A stretch of DNA of 64,000 nt from Pseudomonas sp. MWU16-30317. Its GTDB lineage: Bacteria > Pseudomonadota > Gammaproteobacteria > Pseudomonadales > Pseudomonadaceae. The position numbers were made by a program, and so were the translations under genes. The notes beneath the pieces are model-generated. The model was not told the DNA's origin. It did not search any database and worked only from the letters and a program-made list of their open reading frames with translations. Positions 53,736 to 62,670 of the stretch are shown here, piece by piece (within the stretch, counting starts at the first letter, position 1; each line of letters begins with the position of its first letter). The stretch spans positions 806,001 through 870,000 of the forward strand of contig NZ_JAIWJA010000002.1 of the NCBI RefSeq assembly GCF_020515695.1. Direction: 5' to 3'.

Positions 53736-54491
53736 ATGGAATATCTACTTGAATTGGCCACGAGCCCCGCTGCCTGGATTGCTTTGGCCACCCTGGTGGT
53801 CATGGAAATCGTATTGGGCATCGACAACCTGATTTTTATCTCGATCCTCACCAACAAGTTGCCCGTAGAGCACCGCACCAAGGCGCGCCGCGTCGGTATC
53901 GGCATGGCGCTGATCCTGCGCCTGGGCCTGTTGAGCACCGTGGCCTTTATCGTCCAACTGACGGAGCCGGTGATCGAGGTGCTGGGTCAGGCGTTTTCGT
54001 GGAAGGACATGATCCTGATTGCCGGTGGCCTGTTCCTGTTGTGGAAGGCCACGACCGAGATCCATCACAGCGTGGACCCAGTGGCGCAGCAAGAAGCGCA
54101 TGTGTCGTCCAAGGTGACCATGGGCTTTGCCGCAGCGATCGGACAGATCCTGATGCTCGACCTGGTGTTCTCGATCGACAGCATCGTCACGGCTGTAGGC
54201 ATGACTCAGCATTTGCCGATCATGATCATCGCCGTGGTTGTCGCGGTATTGGTGATGTTGCTGGCATCGGAACCTTTGGCCCGGTTCATCAATGACAACC
54301 CGACCGTGGTGATGTTGGCGCTTGGCTTTTTGATCATGATCGGCATGACGCTGATCGCCGAAGGGTTCGGTGCCCATGTGCCCAAGGGCTACATTTATTG
54401 CGCCATGGGCTTCTCGGCTGCTATCGAATGCCTGAACATCTGGGCCCGCAAGGCTCGCGTGCGCAAAGAGCAGAAGCTCGCCAGCGCTTGA
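53736..54491 (+). CDS. TerC-family integral membrane protein
   Basis: 251 residues with seven or so hydrophobic helices. Each half carries the conserved acidic motif: [15 protein letters not shown] near residue 25 and [18 protein letters not shown] near 145, typical of the TerC/YoaE/YgdQ group that handles metals during protein export or manganese efflux. The start at [14 protein letters not shown] was chosen; an ATG 12 bases upstream is possible. Divergent from nhaR. Confidence 0.9.
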   Translation: MEYLLELATSPAAWIALATLVVMEIVLGIDNLIFISILTNKLPVEHRTKARRVGIGMALILRLGLLSTVAFIVQLTEPVIEVLGQAFSWKDMILIAGGLFLLWKATTEIHHSVDPVAQQEAHVSSKVTMGFAAAIGQILMLDLVFSIDSIVTAVGMTQHLPIMIIAVVVAVLVMLLASEPLARFINDNPTVVMLALGFLIMIGMTLIAEGFGAHVPKGYIYCAMGFSAAIECLNIWARKARVRKEQKLASA

Positions 54492-54508
54492 TCAACAGCG
54501 GGTGGGCT

Positions 54509-54564
54509 AGCCCCGAAAAATCTGTCGGCCACCAGTCATCTAAGGGATTGCTGGTTTTCGGGGC
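54509..54564. repeat. Inverted repeat downstream of the TerC gene
   Basis: AGCCCCGAAAA (54509-54519) and TTTTCGGGGC (54555-54564) could form a long stem with a 35-base loop, between convergent genes. REP-related and possibly a terminator. Confidence 0.4.
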
Positions 54565-54599
54565 CAATCCCCCTCGCTACACGGATCGGCGGGGAACCA

Positions 54600-54773
54600 T
54601 CAATGCAAATGGGCCACCTGATGCCGTGGCTCCCGCTGCGGTCGTGCTTTGAGCTGCGGGCGGGTAACAGGGTGGTGGTGACGGCGGCTGACGCGCAGCA
54701 CTCCCCACAACATGGCACCGGCTACGGTCAGCCAGGCGCTGATCAACATCAGAATTGTCACTGTCGGGCTCAT
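54600..54773 (-). CDS. Small membrane protein with a basic His/Arg-rich tail (57 aa)
   Basis: 57 residues. A GGAGG site lies 6 bases before the ATG. A single membrane helix (ILMLISAWLTVAGAMLWGVL) is followed by the tail RVSRRHHHPVTRPQLKARPQ, ending near HQVAHLH, rich in His, Arg and Pro. It probably lies in the inner membrane with a cytosolic tail. The reading frame is intact with a good ribosome site, but it matches no family I know. Confidence 0.55.
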   Translation of the reverse strand: MSPTVTILMLISAWLTVAGAMLWGVLRVSRRHHHPVTRPQLKARPQREPRHQVAHLH

Positions 54774-54992
54774 AAGGGCCTCCTTTGGCCAAACAAACGC
54801 GTGCGCTTGTTATAGATGACATTGTAGGCCAGCCCGTGTTTCAGTCCATTGACCAATGGTATGGGGCGCCTGCATTCATATCGGCACAACCTTTAACGGC
54901 GAGACACTGTACCGACGGGCGGCGGCCTTCTATGATCAGCGTTCCGCTCGGGCCCTTAGCCGCCCGGCACCCCCATGGATAGAGAGCGCCAG

Positions 54993-55679
54993 ATGTCGTC
55001 GGGATCCACGCACAGCACTTCGTTTTACGCACCCTTGTTGACCCTTCTCGTCCTGATCGGCGCCCTCGGTGGGTGCACTAGCACGCCTGCCCCGGGCATG
55101 TCCGGCTTGCCGGATCGGGTCGAGCTCAATAGCGTGCCGTATTTCCGCGGCAAGGCTAACCACAGCGGAGCAATGGCCTTGGCTGCGTTGTTGCGCCAGC
55201 AAGGTGTAGAGATCACCCCAGGGCTGCTCGACAAGCCGCTGCACCTGCCGGAACAGGCCGACCAGCTCCAGGTCTCGACCCAGAGGGTCGCGCGTGAATA
55301 CGGCATGGTGGTATATCCGCTCGACGGAAACCTGCGCGCGTTGCTGGCCCAGGTTGCGGCCGGCTACCCGGTGCTGGTGCGTTACACCGAAGGCTCGCTG
55401 TTCTGGTCCGAACCGCGCTATGCAGTCCTGGTGGGCTATGACCGCTTCAAAGATAACCTGGTCCTGCGCTCTGCCGAGGAGCGCCGCAAGCTGATGAAAT
55501 TCTCCGGCTTCGAATCCAAATGGCGCGATGCCGGCAGCTGGGCCGTGCTGATCCAGCGGCCGACGCAACTGCCCGCCGAAGTGGATCGTCAGCGCTGGTT
55601 GACGGCGGCCGACGAGTTGGCCAGGACCGGCCAGGAAAGCGAAGCCGCGAAGGCGGTAAAAGCCATCGCCGGTCATTAA
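54993..55679 (+). CDS. Inactive-looking C39-type peptidase lipoprotein (PA2778-like)
   Basis: 228 residues (start at the second ATG, after an AGAGAG-like site; an ATG 18 bases earlier is also possible). A lipobox (IGALGGC) near residue 28 anchors it. The C39-like domain follows: VPYFRGKANHSGAMALAALL and WSEPRYAVLVGYDRF. In active members the Cys in CGPA and the His in H(Y/F)AVVVGYD are catalytic; here they are Ser (NHSGA) and Arg (PRYAV). The region after residue 185 is a helical tail that may be a TPR-like helix. It is likely a pseudo-enzyme or binding protein. Confidence 0.75.
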   Translation: MSSGSTHSTSFYAPLLTLLVLIGALGGCTSTPAPGMSGLPDRVELNSVPYFRGKANHSGAMALAALLRQQGVEITPGLLDKPLHLPEQADQLQVSTQRVAREYGMVVYPLDGNLRALLAQVAAGYPVLVRYTEGSLFWSEPRYAVLVGYDRFKDNLVLRSAEERRKLMKFSGFESKWRDAGSWAVLIQRPTQLPAEVDRQRWLTAADELARTGQESEAAKAVKAIAGH

Positions 55680-55694
55680 GCCAAAGTTGTCGAC

Positions 55695-56978
55695 TCAGAC
55701 CCCGAACTTGTCCCGCAGGCTGTAATACCAGGCGCCCAAGGCCGTCAACGGCGTGCGCAGCAATTGGCCGCCCGGGAATGGATAGTGGGGCAGGCCGGCG
55801 AAGGCGTCGAAGCGTTCGGCCTGGCCGCGCAGTGCTTCGGCGAGCACCTTGCCCGCCAGGTGTGTATAGGTCACGCCATGGCCGCTGCAGCCCTGCGAAT
55901 AATATATGTTGTCGCCCAGCCGCCCCACCTGGGGCAGCCTCGACAGGGTCAGCAAGAAGTTGCCGGTCCAGGCATAGTCGATCTTGACGTCCTTGAGCTG
56001 CGGGAATGACTTGAGCATTTTCGGCCTGACGATTGCCTCGATATTGGCTGGGTCACGGGCGCCGTACACCACGCCACCGCCGAAGATCAGGCGCTTGTCG
56101 GCGCTGAGACGATAGTAGTCGAGGAGGTAGTTGCAGTCCTCGACGCAGTAGTCCTGGGGCAGCAAGCTGCGGGCCAGTTCGTCCGAGAGTGGCGCCGTGG
56201 TGATCACTTGAGTGCCGCAGGGCATGGACTTGGCCGCCAGTTCAGGAACCAGATTACCCAGATAGGCATTGCCAGCGACGATGACGAATTTCGCTCGCAC
56301 CTGGCCGCTGGCCGTATGCACCACCGGGTTGGCGCCACGGTCGATGCGCAGCGCTGCGGATTGTTCGAAGATACGCCCGCCCAATGATTCCACAGCAGCG
56401 GCCTCGCCGAGGGCCAGGTTGAGCGGATGGATATGGCCGCCGCTCATGTCCAGCAGGCCGCCGACGTATTGCTCGCAATTCACGCTGGCGCGAATGCGCT
56501 GTTGATCGAGCAGCTCCAGCTGGGTGTTGCCGTAGCGTTCCCACAAACGCTTCTGGGCTTGCAGATGGTCCATCTGCTTGGCGGTCAGCGCGGCGAAGAT
56601 CCCGCCGTCCTTGAGATCGCACTCGATGTTGTAGCGCGCCACGCGGTCGCGAATGATGCGTCCCCCCTCGAACGCCATATTGCCCAAGAGTTGTGCCTGG
56701 CTGGCACCGACCGTCTTCTCGATGACATCGATGTCGCGACTGTAACTGTTGACGATCTGCCCGCCATTGCGCCCCGATGCGCCAAAGCCGACCCGCGCGG
56801 CTTCGAGCACGGTGACCGAAAAGCCATGCTCGAGCAAAAACAGCGCACTGGACAGCCCGGTATAGCCTGCACCGATGATGCATACATCGGTTTCGAGCTG
56901 CTCTTGCAGGGGGGGACGTGCAGGGGCGGGGTTGGCCGAGGCCGCGTAGTAGGACTGGGGATAGGGGGTGTTCGTCAT
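55695..56978 (-). CDS. FAD-dependent amine oxidoreductase (PuuB/DadA-type, gamma-glutamylputrescine-oxidase-like)
   Basis: 427 residues of the DAO family. The FAD-binding dinucleotide fold is at about residues 32-60 (CIIGAGYTGLSSALFLLEHG). The conserved GFGASGRNGGQI and the C-terminal YYSQGCSGHGVTYTHLAGKV are typical of this group. These enzymes oxidise gamma-glutamylputrescine, glycine/sarcosine or D-amino acids; the C-terminal HGVTYTHLAGK block resembles PuuB. No other puu genes are in the window. The start MTNTPYPQSYYAAS is the usual one. It faces tRNA-Val divergently. Confidence 0.85.
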   Translation of the reverse strand: MTNTPYPQSYYAASANPAPARPPLQEQLETDVCIIGAGYTGLSSALFLLEHGFSVTVLEAARVGFGASGRNGGQIVNSYSRDIDVIEKTVGASQAQLLGNMAFEGGRIIRDRVARYNIECDLKDGGIFAALTAKQMDHLQAQKRLWERYGNTQLELLDQQRIRASVNCEQYVGGLLDMSGGHIHPLNLALGEAAAVESLGGRIFEQSAALRIDRGANPVVHTASGQVRAKFVIVAGNAYLGNLVPELAAKSMPCGTQVITTAPLSDELARSLLPQDYCVEDCNYLLDYYRLSADKRLIFGGGVVYGARDPANIEAIVRPKMLKSFPQLKDVKIDYAWTGNFLLTLSRLPQVGRLGDNIYYSQGCSGHGVTYTHLAGKVLAEALRGQAERFDAFAGLPHYPFPGGQLLRTPLTALGAWYYSLRDKFGV

Positions 56979-57119
56979 CCTGCAACCTCTGTTCTATATT
57001 TTTTACGAGTGCACCGATGCTACCTGAGATAAAAATCGACGACCACCGGGGGAGCCGTACCGCTGCACGGAACGAACTAAAAAATACGCTTATTCATAGG
57101 CTTAGCCTAAAAAAACGAG

Positions 57120-57147
57120 TTGACAGCAGCGCACAGATCCGTAGAAT
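57120..57147 (+). promoter_or_regulatory. Sigma-70 promoter of tRNA-Val
   Basis: TTGACA (57120-57125) and TAGAAT (57142-57147), 16-base spacer, ending 13 bases before the tRNA 5' end. GC-rich discriminator follows, typical of stable RNA promoters. Confidence 0.7.
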
Positions 57148-57160
57148 GCCGCCTCACAGC

Positions 57161-57237
57161 AGGCACGTAGCTCAGTTGGTTAGAGCACCACCTTGACATG
57201 GTGGGGGTCGTTGGTTCGAGTCCAATCGCGCCTACCA
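57161..57237 (+). tRNA. tRNA-Val (anticodon GAC)
   Basis: 77 bases including an encoded CCA. The anticodon loop TTGACAT is closed by stem CCACC/GGTGG, giving GAC; the T arm GTTGG-TTCGAGT-CCAAT is normal. The acceptor stem AGGCACG/CGCGCCT has one A-C mismatch at position 5:68. A promoter upstream and a terminator immediately downstream show it is a single-tRNA unit. Confidence 0.95.
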
Positions 57238-57263
57238 AATAAAATCCGCTCTGCTGGGCGGTG

Positions 57264-57297
57264 AAAAAAGGGCGACCCGAAAGGGCCGCCCTTTTTT
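57264..57297. terminator. Bidirectional rho-independent terminator after tRNA-Val
   Basis: AAAAAAGGGCG and CGCCCTTTTTT arms with a further internal stem. The T tract serves the tRNA; the complementary A tract can serve the minus-strand DUF6388 gene. Confidence 0.85.
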
Positions 57298-57349
57298 GTC
57301 GTGCGCGTTTCGTCCTGCACGGGCAGGAGGACGCTCCCACCCGCAGCGG

Positions 57350-57643
57350 TCAATCCAGTTCGTTGAGCTGGCGATACTCGTCCCAGTCCATGCCCAGCGC
57401 CTCGGCCACTTCCTGATGCACCTCCAGGCGCATGGCCTTGAGTTCCTCAGGCGACTCGGCGACCAGCTCCAGCACCAGTTCCCACGGCTCCTGGCCCTGT
57501 TCCTGGGCGGCATCTTCCAGCGCCCACAGCGTCTGCTCCTTTTGTTCCTTTTCGCTCAGAACCTGGATTTCCTCGCGCAGATCGGGGTGCTGCTCGAGAA
57601 ATCTTTCGAGGGCGATAGCTTGGCGCTGCTGCTTGGGGATCAT
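57350..57643 (-). CDS. DUF6388 family protein
   Basis: 97 residues, very acidic and helical (LREEIQVLSEKEQKEQTLWA, MRLEVHQEVAEALGMDWDEY). It resembles the DUF6388 group of small cytosolic proteins without known function. It has no operon partner. A terminator that could also serve it lies about 50 bases beyond its stop. Divergent from a SPOR-domain lipoprotein gene. Confidence 0.75.
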   Translation of the reverse strand: MIPKQQRQAIALERFLEQHPDLREEIQVLSEKEQKEQTLWALEDAAQEQGQEPWELVLELVAESPEELKAMRLEVHQEVAEALGMDWDEYRQLNELD

Positions 57644-57756
57644 GCGGGTCTCTCAGGTGTTGGAAGGTCTCGATGGGAAATGATGCCACAGCGCAGCGCC
57701 CCGGTTCGAATCCGATGGTGATAAAATCGCCGCTTTATTTTTCCGGGAGAGGGCGT

Positions 57757-58326
57757 GTGCGCAGATTGACGGCAGTAGCGGCGATGGTGCTGATGGCAGG
57801 GTGCGGCAGTGATGTCTCGACGTCCAGCAAGGCCGTGTCCCAGTTGCTGGAGAACCCCGCGTCGGCCAAGTACACCAATGTTCGCGTCACGCCCCAGGGC
57901 AATGTCTGCGGGCAGGTGAAGAGCAAGGACGCTGCCGGCAACTTCGGCGGCTTCCAGAGTTACGTAGCGTTGAAAACCGCCGATGGCTTCAAGGCTATTC
58001 TCGACAAGGACGGCAACAACGCCGAGGTCCAGGCCGCCTGTGGCCCGTCGTTGCCGCCGGCCCCCGCGGTCGCCGCCTCCGGTGCCACGGCTGGCTGGGA
58101 AGTGCAGATCGTCCAGGGCAGCAACATGGGTGCCTTGAGCGACATGACCTCGCGCCTGGTCGAACATGGCTTCATGGCCAGCATTGCCCAGCGCGATGGC
58201 GTGACTCAGGTGTACCTCGGGCCCTTCGCCGACAAGGCCGAAGCGGATGCCAAGCGCGCCGAATTGATGGCCTCCCAAGGCATCGAGTCGGTGGTCGTGG
58301 CGCACCAGGCGGTCCCTGCCCAATAA
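57757..58326 (+). CDS. SPOR-domain lipoprotein
   Basis: 189 residues from a GTG start with a GGGAGAGG-type site; upstream ATG codons would place the signal sequence far from the start. Signal peptide ends in a lipobox (VLMAGC). The C-terminal SPOR domain (about residues 115-185: GWEVQIVQGSNMGALSDMTS, VYLGPFADKAEADAKRAELM) binds denuded peptidoglycan glycan strands near division sites or the lateral wall. The middle part (NPASAKYTNVRVTPQGNVCG) is a short beta-domain. Its partner proteins are not known. Confidence 0.85.
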   Translation: MRRLTAVAAMVLMAGCGSDVSTSSKAVSQLLENPASAKYTNVRVTPQGNVCGQVKSKDAAGNFGGFQSYVALKTADGFKAILDKDGNNAEVQAACGPSLPPAPAVAASGATAGWEVQIVQGSNMGALSDMTSRLVEHGFMASIAQRDGVTQVYLGPFADKAEADAKRAELMASQGIESVVVAHQAVPAQ

Positions 58327-58508
58327 GGCTGATTGGGCTGCTGGCGCAGAAGCGGCCCGGTTCTTGAAAGGGATAGAGTTCTGGAACCAGCATCAACCGG
58401 CGTGCCCGATCAAGCGGTCATTGACCGCCATCGGCGCGCCCGCTGACGGCCACTGTCGATGTCGTTTGCGCTGATTTGATGCGGTCACTCACCACCTGCG
58501 AGGTGAAA

Positions 58509-59438
58509 ATGGCTGCCTACAACCTTCGACAACTGAAATATTTCATCACCACGGTCGAATGCGGCAGTGTGGCCGAGGCCTCACGCAAGCTTTATATCGC
58601 TCAGCCGTCGATTTCTACCGCAGTGAAGCATCTGGAAGAAAGTTTCGGGGTCCAGCTGTTCATCCGCCACCATGCCCAGGGTGTGACACTGACTCCGGGA
58701 GGCGCGCGTTTCTACCGCAAGGCCCTGGAGCTGCTGCGGGTCGCCCATGAGTTCGAGCAGAACGCCCTGGCCGACAACGAAGTCGTCGGCGGGCAGATCG
58801 ACATCGGTTGCTTCGAGACCGTAGCGCCGCTGTACCTGCCGCGCCTGATCGCCGGTTTTCGCGATCGCTGGCCGGGGGTGGAAATCCGCATCCGCGACGG
58901 TGAACAGCAGGAGCTGGTCCAGGCGCTGACGTCCGGCAGCATCGATCTGGCCATGCTCTACGAGCACGGTCTGGACAGCACCATCGACACGGTACCGCTG
59001 ATGGCACCGCAACAGCCCTACGCCTTGTTGCCCGAAGGGCATCGTTTTGCCCGGCAGGCCAAGGTGTCGTTGAGCGATCTGGTGCTTGAGCCCATGGTAT
59101 TGCTGGATGTCTTGCCAAGCCGCAACTACTTCGTGAGTATTTTCGAGGAGCGTGGGCTGACCCCGAACATCCAGTTCAGCTCACCGTCGATCGAGATGGT
59201 GCGCGGTATGGTCGGCTGCGGATTCGGCTTCTCGATCCTGGTGACCCGCCCACACTCGCCCTATACCTACGATGGGCACAAGCTGGTCTGCGTGCCCTTG
59301 GCCGAGCGGGTCACCAGCTCGGGCCTGTCGGCGGCCTGGCTGCGTCGCGGGCAATTGACCAAGCCGGCGCAGTTGTTCGTCGATCACTGCCGCGAGGTGC
59401 TGGCACCCAAGGTGGCCGAGCCCGTGCTGCTGGCCTGA
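58509..59438 (+). CDS. LysR-family transcriptional regulator
   Basis: 309 residues. The HTH is near residues 1-60 (MAAYNLRQLKYFITTVECGS, IAQPSISTAVKHLEESFGVQ). The GAGGTG site sits before the ATG at 58509; the upstream in-frame ATG does not have one. The effector-binding domain includes GCGFGFSILVTRP and LAMLYEHGLDS. Convergent with the DUF1028 gene (4-base gap) and just upstream of the ABC-transporter operon on the same strand, so it may control amino-acid or amine utilisation genes in this region. Target not proven. Confidence 0.88.
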   Translation: MAAYNLRQLKYFITTVECGSVAEASRKLYIAQPSISTAVKHLEESFGVQLFIRHHAQGVTLTPGGARFYRKALELLRVAHEFEQNALADNEVVGGQIDIGCFETVAPLYLPRLIAGFRDRWPGVEIRIRDGEQQELVQALTSGSIDLAMLYEHGLDSTIDTVPLMAPQQPYALLPEGHRFARQAKVSLSDLVLEPMVLLDVLPSRNYFVSIFEERGLTPNIQFSSPSIEMVRGMVGCGFGFSILVTRPHSPYTYDGHKLVCVPLAERVTSSGLSAAWLRRGQLTKPAQLFVDHCREVLAPKVAEPVLLA

Positions 59439-59442
59439 TGGC

Positions 59443-60117
59443 TCATTTATCGCCAGGCACGCCGTAGCTCGGGGCTTTGGCCGGGTCGAGAGCACGCAGG
59501 ATGTAATCGTCCATTTGCGGGCGATACGCCGCCCAGAGCAGGGCCAGTTGGCCGATGGGATCCTGCGCCGCCCAGTCGATGCGCAGATCGACGATGGGCC
59601 AGGTCAATTCCCCCACCACCACTAACGCCGCCGAATGCACCGGGCCGGCTTCGCCACCCGCAGCGAGTGCCGCTTGCAGCGCCGCCAGTAGCCGATCCGC
59701 CAGTTGCCCGCAGGTGGTCTCGAAGCCATGCACCAACGCCTCGATCACCGACGCACTGGCCAGCAGGTTACCGGCGCCCACGCACTGCTCGCCCGCCAAC
59801 GCGCGATGGGTGCCCAGGGTTTCGCTGCCGGTGAAATGCGCGGTGCGGCCCAGGTGATCGATGGCCGACAGCTGTCGGAACGGGTTGAAGCCGTTGTGGA
59901 TGAGCGTGCGCTCCAGTGCCTGGGTCGGCTCCAGGCCGGACTCCATGTGCTCAAGCACTTGCGGCCCCAGCGCTGGCAGGGTGATGTTCTGCGTTACCAC
60001 GGCGCCCACACCCGGCCGCAGCCAAGGGCAGCGAGCGCCTACGGCAATGGAGGAGGAGCTGATCGCAATGCCCAACTGACCGGTTTCGGCGCAACGGCCG
60101 ACGATTGAGAACGTCAT
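59443..60117 (-). CDS. DUF1028 family Ntn-hydrolase-like protein
   Basis: 224 residues. TFSIVGRCAETGQLGIAISS, SSIAVGARCPWLRPGVGAVV, TQNITLPALGPQVLEHME are hallmark of DUF1028, which has an Ntn-hydrolase fold. Family members often accompany amino-acid or peptidase genes. A conserved Ser/Thr/Cys near the N-terminus is the presumed nucleophile. It is divergent from the ABC-transporter operon (242-base gap) and convergent with a LysR gene. The likely role is degradation of an amide-containing nutrient imported by that transporter. Confidence 0.85.
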   Translation of the reverse strand: MTFSIVGRCAETGQLGIAISSSSIAVGARCPWLRPGVGAVVTQNITLPALGPQVLEHMESGLEPTQALERTLIHNGFNPFRQLSAIDHLGRTAHFTGSETLGTHRALAGEQCVGAGNLLASASVIEALVHGFETTCGQLADRLLAALQAALAAGGEAGPVHSAALVVVGELTWPIVDLRIDWAAQDPIGQLALLWAAYRPQMDDYILRALDPAKAPSYGVPGDK

Positions 60118-60359
60118 CCAGGTTTTCTCTGTTCGCCAGGTGTGCCGTTATTGTGTCCATAGGCGGTGGCGGGCGAAACGAGCTTTTTTGTAGTGCTTGC
60201 CACGCTAAAAGGTCGTTAGCGATGAGGGCGGGCTAGCAAAGCTTTTTCCTGCCTTGGGACCATAAAAAACCTACTTTCGCTATCCCCGTTCTCTCAACAG
60301 AATGCAGCGACCAGCCACATTTCTGTAGGTATAGCCAACGCCAGGCCAGCACGGGAGAA

Positions 60360-61478
60360 ATGATATTGAGCACGCTGACCCAGCTACCGCACGCATCGCC
60401 AGGCCAAGCCCCTGTCCAGTCCGTCAACGGCGCAGCGGTCAAGCTTCGAGTCGAGGGCCTGGGCAAGCGCTATGGCAATATCGACGCCTTGCATGCCCTC
60501 GACCTGCAAGTGCGCAGCGGCGAATTGCTGACCCTGCTCGGGGCTTCGGGCTCCGGCAAGACCACACTTTTGCAGATCATCAGCGGCCTGGTCGCGCCCA
60601 CCAGTGGCCGAATCCTGATCGATGATCGCGACCAGACTCACGCCCCGGCGCACCAGCGCGACATCGGCGTGGTATTCCAGAATTACGCGCTGTTCCCGCA
60701 CCTGACCGTTGCTCAGAACGTAGGTTTTGCCCTGGAAATGCGCGGTATCTCTCGCGTCGAAGCGCAACAGCGTATCAGCGAGGCCCTGACCATGGTCGGC
60801 CTCGACGCCATGCACCAGCGCTTCCCGCGCGAGTTGTCCGGCGGCCAGCAGCAACGGGTCGCGCTTGCGCGTTGCTTCATCTACAAACCGTCACTGATCC
60901 TGATGGACGAACCCCTGTCGGCACTGGATCGCAAGCTGCGCGAAACCATGCAGATGGAGATAAAGCGTCTGCATCGTGAAACCGGCTCGACGATCATTTT
61001 CGTCACCCACGACCAGGATGAAGCGCTGGCGCTGTCTGACCGCATCTGCATGATGCACAACGGTCGCATCGAGCAGATCGATGATCCGCAGACGATGTAC
61101 GAGCGCCCGCGCACCCTCGCCGTGGCGCGCTTCATCGGTATTTCCAACGTGCTGGAAGGCAAGGTGCTGCCCGGCAATCGCCTCGACGGCGCCGACGGCA
61201 ACGTCGCACTGCCCGAGGGCCATGGCGCGCAGGCGAACCAGTCCGGCGCGCTGGTGATCCGCCCCGAACACCTGCATGCAGTGGCCGCCGAGCAGGGCGC
61301 CTTGCAGGGGCAAGTCGTCGACTCGGTGTACGCGGGCGTCGAGACCCGTGTGGTGGTACGCCTGGCTTCAGGCAATTTGTTGGTCGTGCGCCGTTCGGGC
61401 GGCGATGCGCCATTGACGATCGGCAGTCGAATCGGTCTCGAATGGCTCGCGCAGCACGCTCGCTTTCTTCCCGCGTAA
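60360..61478 (+). CDS. ABC transporter ATP-binding protein (polyamine/spermidine-type importer, PotA-like)
   Basis: 372 residues. Walker A TLLGASGSGKTTLLQ, ABC signature LSGGQQQRVALARC, Walker B LILMDEPLSALDRK, H-loop FVTHDQDEALALS. The C-terminal TOBE regulatory domain (about 280-372) is of the type found in PotA/CUT1 ATPases. GGGAGAA precedes the ATG. The substrate-binding protein follows 76 bases later, and permeases should lie beyond the monooxygenase gene. The TOBE type and the Tat-exported binding protein fit a polyamine or spermidine/putrescine family importer. Confidence 0.9.
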   Translation: MILSTLTQLPHASPGQAPVQSVNGAAVKLRVEGLGKRYGNIDALHALDLQVRSGELLTLLGASGSGKTTLLQIISGLVAPTSGRILIDDRDQTHAPAHQRDIGVVFQNYALFPHLTVAQNVGFALEMRGISRVEAQQRISEALTMVGLDAMHQRFPRELSGGQQQRVALARCFIYKPSLILMDEPLSALDRKLRETMQMEIKRLHRETGSTIIFVTHDQDEALALSDRICMMHNGRIEQIDDPQTMYERPRTLAVARFIGISNVLEGKVLPGNRLDGADGNVALPEGHGAQANQSGALVIRPEHLHAVAAEQGALQGQVVDSVYAGVETRVVVRLASGNLLVVRRSGGDAPLTIGSRIGLEWLAQHARFLPA

Positions 61479-61554
61479 GGCCGTCGTTGTCGCCTGCGTT
61501 GGCTTTATCAGCCTGCCAAATCATTCGAAAGTCTATTTATTCGGGGAAGCAGTG

Positions 61555-62625
61555 ATGTCAGATGCCAAGAGTTTTTCGCGCCGCAATGTGATCAAGGGGG
61601 CCGGCGTCGCGACCGCCGGCGTGGCGCTTTCCAGCATGTGGAGCGGTAATCGCGCGTTTGGCGCCGAGACCATCACCGTGGCAGACGTTGGCGGCTCGGT
61701 CGGCCCAACCCTGCGCAAGGCGTTTTATGATCCCTTTGAAAAGGAAACCGGCATCAAGGTGATCAGCGTCGCCCATGACTCCGATCCGGTGACCCAGTTC
61801 AAGCTGCTCGTCGATGCCAAGACCTACATCTGGGACGTCAGCATGGTGACCCAGGACCACGTGGCGCGCCTGACCTCGCCCAAGAACTACCTCGCCGACC
61901 TGAACATTCCTGCCGCCAAAGGTCAGGACGTGCTGCCGGGCATGCTCAAGAGCAACTGGCTGGGCTTCTCGGTGTTCGGCATCATCATGGCCTACAACAC
62001 CAAGACCTACGCGGGCAAAACGCCGGCCACCTGGGCCGATTATTGGGATACCAAGCAGTTTCCGGGGCGCCGCGGCCTGTACAAGAGCCCTTGGGGAACC
62101 CTGGAAATGGCCTTGCTCGCCGATGGCGTGGCCGGTAAGGATCTTTACCCGCTGGATGTCGATCGTGCGTTCAAGAAGCTTGACCAGATTCGCGATGATG
62201 TCTCCGTCTGGTGGTCCGCCGGCGCGCAGAATACGCAGATCCTGCAAAGTGGCGAAGTCGACATCGCCGATACCTGGACCTCCCGTGGCTACGCCGCCAA
62301 AGTCTCCGGCGCTCCTGTGAACATGGTGTTTCAAGGCCTCTATTCGGTAGATGGCTGGTCGATCCCGGTGGGCACCCCCAAGCTCGACCTGGCGCGCACG
62401 TTCGTCGAATTCTGCATGCGTCCCGAGCAGCAGGCGGTGTATTCGTCGCTCAGTGCCAATGGCCCGAGCAACAAGCGCGCGTTCGAATTCATGACCCCTG
62501 AGCAGGCTGCCGTCCTGCCCAGCTCCCCGGACAACCTCAAGCACCTCACCGAATTGGATTCCACCTGGTGGGGCAGCAACTACGACGCCGTCGTTGCACG
62601 CTTTCAGGAATGGATGCTGGGTTGA
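61555..62625 (+). CDS. ABC transporter periplasmic binding protein (polyamine family), Tat-exported
   Basis: 356 residues. The Tat signal SRRNVIKGAGVATAG (twin Arg at residues 8-9) ends near residue 34. The mature domain belongs to the PotD/spermidine-putrescine family (TITVADVGGSVGPTLRKAFY, DPFEKETGIKVISV, WWSAGAQNTQILQSGEVDIA). It uses Tat export rather than Sec, unusual for the family. The ATG is preceded by GGGGAAG; a GTG 3 bases earlier is possible. The ligand is unknown and may be an amine or an amino acid. Confidence 0.9.
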   Translation: MSDAKSFSRRNVIKGAGVATAGVALSSMWSGNRAFGAETITVADVGGSVGPTLRKAFYDPFEKETGIKVISVAHDSDPVTQFKLLVDAKTYIWDVSMVTQDHVARLTSPKNYLADLNIPAAKGQDVLPGMLKSNWLGFSVFGIIMAYNTKTYAGKTPATWADYWDTKQFPGRRGLYKSPWGTLEMALLADGVAGKDLYPLDVDRAFKKLDQIRDDVSVWWSAGAQNTQILQSGEVDIADTWTSRGYAAKVSGAPVNMVFQGLYSVDGWSIPVGTPKLDLARTFVEFCMRPEQQAVYSSLSANGPSNKRAFEFMTPEQAAVLPSSPDNLKHLTELDSTWWGSNYDAVVARFQEWMLG

Positions 62626-62670
62626 TCCCGGCGTCATCGCCACACGTCCACTGACTCCAGGAACCTGTAC

